Source: Spirochaetota bacterium (lineage in GTDB: Bacteria; Spirochaetota; Spirochaetia; SZUA-6). From it: a DNA stretch of 32,947 nucleotides. Positions 18,338-24,387 of the stretch are shown piece by piece (the first letter of the stretch is position 1; each line of letters opens with the position of its first letter). Position numbers and translations under genes: made by a program. The notes beneath the pieces were generated by a model, which saw nothing but the letters and a program-made list of their open reading frames with translations, made no database searches and had not been told where the DNA came from. The DNA lies in contig JAADHF010000139.1 in assembly GCA_013151965.1 (NCBI GenBank), forward strand, positions 1 to 32,947. Direction: 5' to 3'.

Positions 18338-20834
18338 TTCCTCCGCTTCCTACAAGTTTTTTTGCAATCTCTTTGATTTCGAATACCTCGATAATATCCC
18401 CGACTTTTATATCATGGAAATTTTCTATTCCCAATCCGCACTCATAGCCCGCTTCGACTTCTTTTGTATCTTCCTTGAATCTCTTTAAAGATGATATCTT
18501 CCCGTTATATATCTCTATTCCATCCCGTACAAGATGTGCATTAAGGCCGCGTCTTATCTTTCCGGTTGTAACGTAGCAACCGGCTATAGTGCCGATTTTG
18601 GGAATCTTAAATACATTCCGTACTTCTGCTGAACCTAGAGTCTCTTCCTTTAAATCGGGAGCAAGCATACCTTCCATTGCCGATTTAATGTCTTCGACTG
18701 CTTCATATATGATATTATATTTTTTTATTTCGATCTTTTCTCTTTCCGCAAGCGCCTGTGCACTTGCCGCCGGTCTTACATGAAAACCTATTACAATGGC
18801 ATTGGATGCAGATGCAAGCATAATATCGCCTTCATTAATTGCACCTGCCGATGCATGAATTACTGTCAGTTTCACCTCTTTCGTGCTCAGCTTTTCCAGA
18901 GCAGTCTGAAGTGCTTCCACGGATCCGTGTACATCACCTTTAATAACAACCTTTAATTCCTGCACTTCTCCTTCTTTTATCTGATCGTACAGGTTATCCA
19001 GGGTTATTTTTGTAACGTTACCGGCCTCTTCTATCTTTTTAAGTTCCTGCCGTTTTTCACCAACCAGGCGGGCTTCTTTTTCCGTACTCGTTACCTGGAA
19101 GGGGTCGCCTGCAGCGGGAATCCCTGCAAAGCCAAGTATTTCCACAGGCATCGAAGGTGTAGCCTCTTTTATTTTTTCTCCCCTGTCATTGAACATTGCC
19201 CGGACCTTGCCCGGATAAACACCTGCAACAAAATAGTCGCCGACTCTTAACGTACCGCGTTCGATTATAACCGTGGAAACAATTCCTCTTCCGAAATCAA
19301 CCTTCGATTCCAGGACTTTACCTTCTGCATTACAATCGTAATTCGCATTCAGTTCAAGTATTTCAGCCTGAAGCAGAATACTCTCTATAAGCTTATCTAT
19401 GCCGATTTTCTTTAATGCGGAAACTTCCGAATAAAGGGTTTTACCGCCCCAGTCTTCGGGAATCAGATCATAATCCGAGAGCTGCTTTTTTATCCTCTCC
19501 GGATTTGCATCAGGAAGATCTACCTTATTTATCGCAACAAGTATCGGTACACCGGCTTCTTTCGCGTGGCTTATTGCCTCTACTGTCTGAGGCATTACAC
19601 CATCATCAGCCGCTATAACAAGTACAACAATATCGGTAATTTGAGCACCCCGTGCTCTCATTAATGTAAACGCTTCGTGCCCCGGCGTATCCAGAAAAAC
19701 TATTTTCCCCTTTGAATGATCGACTATATATGCACCGATATGCTGGGTAATACCTCCGTATTCACTCTCTGCAACACTTGTTGTACGTATAGCATCGAGA
19801 AGTTTTGTTTTTCCGTGATCAACATGGCCCATTACGGTCACTATAGGCGGACGCGGTTTAAGATCCTCCTGCCTATCTTCTTCGGTTTTTATCTGCGTTT
19901 CATCGTATAAAGAAACTATATTAACCTTACAGTTATACTCATCGGCAAGTATTGCAGCGGTATCGGAATCTATCTGCTGATTAATGGTCACCATCATTCC
20001 CATGCCCATAAGTTTGGCTATTAACTCCGATGCTTTTAAATTCATCTTTCTAGCCAGATCGGATACGGTAATTACTTCCATTATGGATATTTCTTTCGGA
20101 ACAGGACTGGTTTTTTCTATCTGTTTTTTCTTAAATTGTATGATTTTTACTTCCCGTTCCTGGTATCTCCTTCGTGAATAATCGCCCTTCTTTTTTGTTT
20201 TGAAAAACTTTTTGCTTGACAGTTTCTTTGCATTGGCACTATCCGTAGAAACTGCCGGTTTTCTTTCGGGTTTAAAAGGCGGTTTCTGCTGGTTTCTCCC
20301 TGACTGCTGTGTCGAAGCTGTAAACCGTCTGGGCTTTCTTTCAGTATTATAACGCGGACCCGGCTGCCTTGGATCTACCGGTTTATTTTGAGGTCCGCTT
20401 CTTCTTGCGCCTGCCTGATTCTCCGCTCCCGGTCCCGGTCTTTGTCCTGGCCCCGGTCTTTGTCCCGGTCCCGGTCTTTGTCCCGGCCCCGGTCTTTGTC
20501 CCGGCCCCGGTCTTTGCCCTGGTCCTGGTCTTTGTCCCGGCCCCGGTCTTGGTCCCGATGACGGAGTTCCTCTAGGAACCTGCTTTTCTTTCATTTTTTC
20601 CGAAGCAGTCCTGCTTACATAAGGTCTTCCTTTAATGGAAGTTTCATCCTTTTTGTCTTCGACCTTCTGTACTTTAAAAGGCGCCCTTTTAACAAGGATC
20701 TTTTTCTTAACAACAACAACTCTCTTCTTTTCCGGTGTTACAGGAATTTCCGGCGATTCTGCAGGTTTTTCCTGTTTCCGGTGTTTTATCAGCGTTACTT
20801 TTGGTTTCTGCTGTTTTTTTTCTTCTTCAGCCAT
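18324..20834 (-). CDS. infB: Translation initiation factor IF-2
   Basis: 836 residues. IF-2 is the GTPase that brings initiator tRNA to the 30S subunit and promotes subunit joining. The N-terminal 250 residues are basic and low-complexity, including a PGPGQR tandem repeat (residues 97-136). An IF2-N domain (about 248-305) contains SDLARKMNLKASELIAKLM. The GTPase domain has G1 GHVDHGKT (336-343), G3 DTPGHEAF (382-389) and G4 NKVD (436-439). Domains II, III and the tRNA-binding C-terminal domain follow with normal length. It is 21 bases after nusA, with AAGGAAA before the ATG, and overlaps rbfA. The YlxR and L7Ae-like genes often found between nusA and infB are absent. Confidence 0.98.
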   Translation of the reverse strand: MAEEEKKQQKPKVTLIKHRKQEKPAESPEIPVTPEKKRVVVVKKKILVKRAPFKVQKVEDKKDETSIKGRPYVSRTASEKMKEKQVPRGTPSSGPRPGPGQRPGPGQRPGPGQRPGPGQRPGPGQRPGPGQRPGPGAENQAGARRSGPQNKPVDPRQPGPRYNTERKPRRFTASTQQSGRNQQKPPFKPERKPAVSTDSANAKKLSSKKFFKTKKKGDYSRRRYQEREVKIIQFKKKQIEKTSPVPKEISIMEVITVSDLARKMNLKASELIAKLMGMGMMVTINQQIDSDTAAILADEYNCKVNIVSLYDETQIKTEEDRQEDLKPRPPIVTVMGHVDHGKTKLLDAIRTTSVAESEYGGITQHIGAYIVDHSKGKIVFLDTPGHEAFTLMRARGAQITDIVVLVIAADDGVMPQTVEAISHAKEAGVPILVAINKVDLPDANPERIKKQLSDYDLIPEDWGGKTLYSEVSALKKIGIDKLIESILLQAEILELNANYDCNAEGKVLESKVDFGRGIVSTVIIERGTLRVGDYFVAGVYPGKVRAMFNDRGEKIKEATPSMPVEILGFAGIPAAGDPFQVTSTEKEARLVGEKRQELKKIEEAGNVTKITLDNLYDQIKEGEVQELKVVIKGDVHGSVEALQTALEKLSTKEVKLTVIHASAGAINEGDIMLASASNAIVIGFHVRPAASAQALAEREKIEIKKYNIIYEAVEDIKSAMEGMLAPDLKEETLGSAEVRNVFKIPKIGTIAGCYVTTGKIRRGLNAHLVRDGIEIYNGKISSLKRFKEDTKEVEAGYECGLGIENFHDIKVGDIIEVFEIKEIAKKLVGSGGNVRS
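20427..20546 (-). repeat. 18-base tandem repeat inside infB encoding PGPGQR
   Basis: Six full copies of an in-frame 18-base unit encode PGPGQR, plus a final partial PGPG. Copies differ mainly at third codon positions (proline and glycine codons vary), so the array is not brand new, but the protein sequence is uniform. It lies in the flexible N-terminal arm of IF-2, before the IF2-N domain, and copy-number change would keep the frame. Confidence 0.9.
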
Positions 20835-20855
20835 ATATTTCCTTACCTATCGATA

Positions 20856-22397
20856 TTATGCGTCTTTTCCGGTACCGTTTTCTTCATCTTCGAGTTCAAA
20901 ACTTAAACCGACACCGCATTTCGAACAAACTTTCATGCCCGGGGTTACCGTTGCCCCGCATTCCGGACACACATAAGTTTCTTCTTCGAATTCATCTTGC
21001 CCTGTATCTATCTTTTCGTCAACGGGTTCGGACTTTTCTTCTGCGGCTTCTTCATTCTTATCCGTCTGCATTTCCTTAAGCTCTGTTTCTTCGTCTCCGA
21101 CCTGTTCTTCTACGATTTCCACATTTTCCTGAATTATTTTCATAATCAATTCCGCATTTTCTTCTGAAATACCATCTAACTTTACAAGTTCTTCTTTCGT
21201 AAATGTAACAAGTTTTTCTATATCCTCGATGCCGTTTTTCGACAGAGCACGGACAATTCCCGGTGTAATTCCCGGCAGTTCCGCTATTTTTACAATCTCT
21301 TCTTCCACATCGGTAAATAGTGCAGAAACCGCCTCTTTTACTTTGTCAGCTATATCCATCTCTGCAAATTGATTTTCAGTTTTAACATCGATATTCCAGT
21401 CTACCAATCTATTCGCCAGACGTACGTTAAGACCCTGTTTACCGATTGCAAGGGCAAACTGATTATCCGGAACAACAGCGAGAACCTGTTTTTTTACATC
21501 GTCCAGTATTACAACCTGGCTTACCTCGGCTGGTGAAAGTGCATTCTTAACAAACATCCGCTGATCGGGATCATATTTAAGAATATCGATTTTTTCACCT
21601 TCAAGCTCCCTTACAACAGCCTGTATTCTTACACCCTTTAATCCTACACAGGCACCGACAGGATCGACATCATCCCTGTTCGAATAAACTGCGATTTTTG
21701 TTCTATAACCCGGTTCACGAACAAGTTTAAAAATCTCTACGGTTTTATCGTATATTTCAGGAACTTCGAGCTCAAATATTTTACGAACAAATTCCGCATG
21801 TGTTCGAGTAAGAACTATCTGCAGCCCGGAAGGATTTTTATTAATTTCATAGATTAATGCCTTTATTCTGTCATTCGGCCTGTAAATTTCCCGGGGAGAT
21901 TGAAATTTTTTAGGCAGAATGCCCTCGGTTTTCCCGAGGTCCACATAGATATTGCCGTTTCTCTCCCGCTGGTAGTAGCCGATAATCATTTCCCCGATTT
22001 TATCCTTAAATTCGGAATAAAGCGTGTCTTTCTGTATCTCCCTTAGGGTTTGTTTTGCCTTCTGTTTGGCACTCTGGATTGCCACCCGGTCAAAATCTCT
22101 CGGATTGATTTCTATCAACAGTTCATCACCAATCTCACATTCATCGGTGAGTTCCAGAGCTTCTTTCAGCGAGATCTCCTCAACCGGATTCTCTACAGTT
22201 TCAACGATTTTTTTCTGGGCGAAAATGGTTACCTCGGTGCCGTCATCATTGAATTTTACAACAGCATTCTCGGTGCTGCCGTACTTTTTCTTATATGCCG
22301 CCAGTAGAGAAGATTCTATTGTCTTAAGTATTAATTCTTCAGAAATTCCTTTATCCTGAACAAGTTGTTTTATTGCCTGTGCCATATTCGATGACAT
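20856..22397 (-). CDS. nusA: Transcription termination/antitermination factor NusA with a C-terminal zinc ribbon
   Basis: 513 residues. NusA binds RNA polymerase and controls pausing, termination and antitermination. In order: N-terminal domain (about 1-125), S1 domain (about 133-200, with NGNIYVDLGKTEGILP), KH1 with GACVGLKGVRIQAVVREL, KH2 with LAIGKQGLNVRLANRL, then a helix-hairpin-helix type repeat (about 355-430, LVKLDGISEENAELIMKI). A strongly acidic linker leads to a C-terminal zinc ribbon, C477, C480, C491 and C494 (CPECGATVTPGMKVCSKC), not found in E. coli NusA. The ATG is 3 bases after rimP; the nearest GGAGG is about 14 bases upstream, rather far, so a few-residue later start (M5) or coupled translation is possible. 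Confidence 0.97.
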   Translation of the reverse strand: MSSNMAQAIKQLVQDKGISEELILKTIESSLLAAYKKKYGSTENAVVKFNDDGTEVTIFAQKKIVETVENPVEEISLKEALELTDECEIGDELLIEINPRDFDRVAIQSAKQKAKQTLREIQKDTLYSEFKDKIGEMIIGYYQRERNGNIYVDLGKTEGILPKKFQSPREIYRPNDRIKALIYEINKNPSGLQIVLTRTHAEFVRKIFELEVPEIYDKTVEIFKLVREPGYRTKIAVYSNRDDVDPVGACVGLKGVRIQAVVRELEGEKIDILKYDPDQRMFVKNALSPAEVSQVVILDDVKKQVLAVVPDNQFALAIGKQGLNVRLANRLVDWNIDVKTENQFAEMDIADKVKEAVSALFTDVEEEIVKIAELPGITPGIVRALSKNGIEDIEKLVTFTKEELVKLDGISEENAELIMKIIQENVEIVEEQVGDEETELKEMQTDKNEEAAEEKSEPVDEKIDTGQDEFEEETYVCPECGATVTPGMKVCSKCGVGLSFELEDEENGTGKDA

Positions 22398-22400
22398 TTT

Positions 22401-22877
22401 TTATTTTTCAACCTCCTGGTAATCGTAGAGTTTCGCCTTCCTGATTGTATCGATGTTAATGTCCGTTAAATCCTTCCCTTTCTTAATCTGCACAATATTT
22501 TTATCCGCAAGAAAATTGTCAATTATACCTTTAACCGGCACGTCACTATTCCCATAATAGATTATAACCCCTCGTCCTTTAAAGATTCCGTATTCATCTT
22601 TTCTCTTAATTACCCTGTCTGTGCCGGGCGAGGAAACCTCGATGGAAATATTATCCAGCATATCTATCATCTCAAGCCTCGGAAGTACAATCCTCGAGAC
22701 TTTCTCACAATCATGAAGGCTGACGCCATTATTATTATAAATAATGATTATGATTTTAGTCATTCCGCTGGTCCGGCCGGTTTTAGCCTCTACAATTTCA
22801 AAACCCATTTTCGTTACAATTTCTTTAATCTCCCGATTTACAAGCTCGGAAAGAAATTGATTACCCAATTCTGTCAT
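22401..22877 (-). CDS. rimP: Ribosome maturation factor RimP
   Basis: 158 residues, normal for RimP. It is needed for maturation of the 30S subunit. The N-terminal alpha-beta domain begins MGFEIVEAKTGR and includes VSLHDCEKVSRIVLPRLE; the conserved IEVSSPGTDRVIKRKDEY (about 80-97) marks the junction to the C-terminal SH3-like domain. The ATG is preceded directly by GGGAGA, closer than an ideal ribosome-binding site, and only 7-8 bases separate the ATG from a terminator-like hairpin. It is the first gene of the operon rimP-nusA-infB-rbfA. Confidence 0.95.
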   Translation of the reverse strand: MTELGNQFLSELVNREIKEIVTKMGFEIVEAKTGRTSGMTKIIIIIYNNNGVSLHDCEKVSRIVLPRLEMIDMLDNISIEVSSPGTDRVIKRKDEYGIFKGRGVIIYYGNSDVPVKGIIDNFLADKNIVQIKKGKDLTDINIDTIRKAKLYDYQEVEK

Positions 22878-22885
22878 TCTCCCAT

Positions 22886-22911
22886 AAAAAAAGAGCCGTT
22901 TAACCGACTCT
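22886..22911 (-). terminator. Intrinsic terminator hairpin in the rimP leader (candidate attenuator)
   Basis: On the minus strand AGAGTCG, loop GTTAAA, CGGCTCT forms a 7-bp stem with one G-U pair, followed at once by seven T residues (22886-22892). The stem can extend two or three more pairs into the T tract. Its end is about 8 bases from the rimP ATG, so any ordinary rimP transcript must cross it. It could also stop read-through from comF. The fold is read by eye only. Confidence 0.75.
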
Positions 22912-22943
22912 CTATTGTATTCTTAAGCTGTAGTTATGGTCTT

Positions 22944-22977
22944 ATTATAAGATAACAAGAACTTATCTCTCTGTCAA
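22944..22977 (-). promoter_or_regulatory. Sigma-70 type promoter for the rimP-nusA-infB operon
   Basis: On the minus strand a perfect TTGACA lies at 22972-22977 and a perfect TATAAT at 22944-22949, 22 bases apart. The spacing is long; an alternative -10, TATCTT, sits 17 bases after the TTGACA. Either way transcription would begin near 22937-22943 and make a leader of about 60 bases that contains the terminator hairpin before rimP. Confidence 0.6.
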
Positions 22978-23011
22978 TCTTCATTTAATAGTTTTATCTG
23001 CAATAATAAGT

Positions 23012-23027
23012 ATCTTCGGCTGAAGAT
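23012..23027 (-). terminator. Small hairpin just after the comF stop, possible weak terminator
   Basis: ATCTTC and GAAGAT form a perfect 6-bp inverted repeat around a 4-base loop, 3 bases after the comF stop codon. On the minus strand it is followed by ACTTATTATT, which is T-rich but not a run of T, so termination is doubtful. Confidence 0.35.
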
Positions 23028-23029
23028 TT

Positions 23030-23752
23030 TTAATCGACTGCTACTGTTACCGAAACTATATCTTTGACCCCGTTTCCCTTAAGTACGCGGGAACATTCCT
23101 CCACGGTCGCACCGGTTGTAAATATATCATCGAACAGGACAACGAGTTTTCGTTCCCGGCCGGTCAGCAGATACGCCGGATCATTATTTATACTGATACT
23201 GCCTTTTAGATTCTCTATTCTTTCCTTATATTCCAGACTCTTCTGCTCTTTAGTCCTTATTTTCTTCTTTAAGAGATGCTTAACTGTAATCCCATGCTTT
23301 CTTTCGAGCAGGCCTGCAATTTCACCAATATGATCAAAACCCCTTTTTTTTATAGATTTCCTGTCCGAAGGAACAGGAACAGCCACAATACCGGCATATT
23401 TAATATTAAGTATATCCGCGATTTTCTCTGCAAAAAATCCTGACAGAACCTTCTTTTTACCGAACTTATACATATAGAGAACTTCTTTAACAGGCCAATC
23501 ATGATAACTGTATATCGAATAGTTGGAACTGAAAGTAAAACCGGTTGTTTTACATCTTATACATTCTTTTACGCCGTCTATAAGGGGAAGGCTGCAGCGT
23601 GCACACCGGCTTCCGTTTATGGTTTTAAATCTTTCAAGGCATGTACCGCATATGGGATAATCTTTAATATCCGTAAAACACAGTTCGTTTCCGCAGATAA
23701 TGCAATGTTCCGGGAATAAAATGTTTACCAGATAGTTAAAATAATTCTTCAA
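23030..23752 (-). CDS. comF: ComF-family phosphoribosyltransferase-like protein
   Basis: 240 residues, normal for ComF. The N-terminal part has cysteine pairs of a zinc ribbon: CIICGNELC, CGTC, CARC and CIRC within residues 17-70. The C-terminal phosphoribosyltransferase domain has the phosphate-binding motif VVLFDDIFTTGATVEEC (about 207-223). ComF takes part in DNA uptake and handling of single-stranded DNA in competent bacteria; in many other bacteria the role is unproven. The only start consistent with the family is TTG at 23750-23752, with no good ribosome-binding site. It begins 2 bases from the -35 element of the divergent plus-strand gene, so the two promoters would overlap. Confidence 0.88.
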   Translation of the reverse strand: MKNYFNYLVNILFPEHCIICGNELCFTDIKDYPICGTCLERFKTINGSRCARCSLPLIDGVKECIRCKTTGFTFSSNYSIYSYHDWPVKEVLYMYKFGKKKVLSGFFAEKIADILNIKYAGIVAVPVPSDRKSIKKRGFDHIGEIAGLLERKHGITVKHLLKKKIRTKEQKSLEYKERIENLKGSISINNDPAYLLTGRERKLVVLFDDIFTTGATVEECSRVLKGNGVKDIVSVTVAVD

Positions 23753-23753
23753 T

Positions 23754-23782
23754 TTGACAGCTTTCTTTTAATATAATATTAT
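23754..23782 (+). promoter_or_regulatory. Sigma-70 type promoter for the plus-strand gene at 23809
   Basis: TTGACA (23754-23759) and TATTAT (23777-23782) are 17 bases apart, the ideal spacing. The start site would be near 23789, and a strong GGGGAGGGG ribosome-binding site (23797-23805) comes before the ATG. The promoter lies next to the divergent comF start codon. Confidence 0.65.
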
Positions 23783-23808
23783 AGAATATATACCTTGGGG
23801 AGGGGAAT

Positions 23809-24360
23809 ATGAATACTATTGATAAAGATATTACTGCAAAAAGCATCGGAAATCTTCCTTTAAAGGAAGCAAAGTTAAGAAACACCGGATCCGTGTCAAA
23901 ATCCAATATCGTACAGGGCAGAGATTTAAATACAGACGGTAAAGAACCGCACATGAATATAGTCTCCGAACGCTTCGTTCTGTATAACAAACGGATAACA
24001 GATATAATTCTGGCACGGGATGCACTATTAAAGGCAAAACAGAGCACTGCTCCCGAACAGGATAAATCCGGTTCTCTTTCCATACTGTCGAAGATACTCG
24101 ATAGTGCACCTGCAAGGGTAAAAAGAATACTTGCAGGTTATATCGATTCGGGGAAATTCAAATCGGTAGATTCACTTAAAAAGCATTTTGATTTTAAACT
24201 GAAGAAGTTACAGATCATAATGCAGAATATCGATTCTCTTCAGGATAATCCGGTAAACAATCCGGGTTCCCTTTTAAAGGAAGTCGAACAGGAGATAAAG
24301 AGCGGTAATTTCCGGCAGTTTCATATTAACACCGGGAATATCTTAAAATTACTGCAGTGA
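23809..24360 (+). CDS. Unknown small helical protein, divergent from comF
   Basis: 183 residues; not recognised. No signal peptide, membrane segment or cysteine is seen. The first 55 residues are polar and probably disordered. The rest looks helical, with a likely coiled or bundle region: SERFVLYNKRITDIILARDA, SILSKILDSAPARVKRILAG and FKLKKLQIIMQNIDSL. Its reality is supported by a well-spaced promoter, a very strong ribosome-binding site 3 bases before ATG, and no competing gene in the same place. It runs against the gene direction of the region and converges on mutS with a 9-base gap. A role linked to ComF or MutS is not shown by sequence. Confidence 0.72.
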   Translation: MNTIDKDITAKSIGNLPLKEAKLRNTGSVSKSNIVQGRDLNTDGKEPHMNIVSERFVLYNKRITDIILARDALLKAKQSTAPEQDKSGSLSILSKILDSAPARVKRILAGYIDSGKFKSVDSLKKHFDFKLKKLQIIMQNIDSLQDNPVNNPGSLLKEVEQEIKSGNFRQFHINTGNILKLLQ

Positions 24361-24387
24361 TTAAATACGCTAACCGTTTTTATTTAA
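24361..24387. terminator. Inverted repeat between converging genes, possible two-way terminator
   Basis: TTAAATA (24361-24367) and TATTTAA (24381-24387) form a perfect but AT-only 7-bp stem that spans the junction of the 183-residue gene and mutS. A GTTTTT lies in the loop on the plus strand. Thermodynamically weak, so only a candidate. Confidence 0.3.

Noticed and set aside
20369..20575. Plus-strand frame with PVFVPAPVF repeats, or a CRISPR-like array
   Set aside because: It is the antisense of the in-frame PGPGQR repeat of infB. The units are adjacent 18-base copies with no spacers.
20635..21079. Two overlapping plus-strand frames of about 113 codons across the infB start and nusA end
   Set aside because: They are antisense to conserved domains of two certain genes and have no start signals.
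22878..23029. A tRNA or small RNA gene in the longest gap (E. coli has a tRNA gene before rimP)
   Set aside because: No cloverleaf or CCA end is visible; the gap is explained by a promoter, a terminator hairpin and a small hairpin after comF.
23736..24115. Minus-strand frames of 94-115 codons opposite the 183-residue gene
   Set aside because: The plus-strand gene has a well-spaced promoter and strong ribosome-binding site; the minus-strand frames have neither, and one would overlap the comF start.
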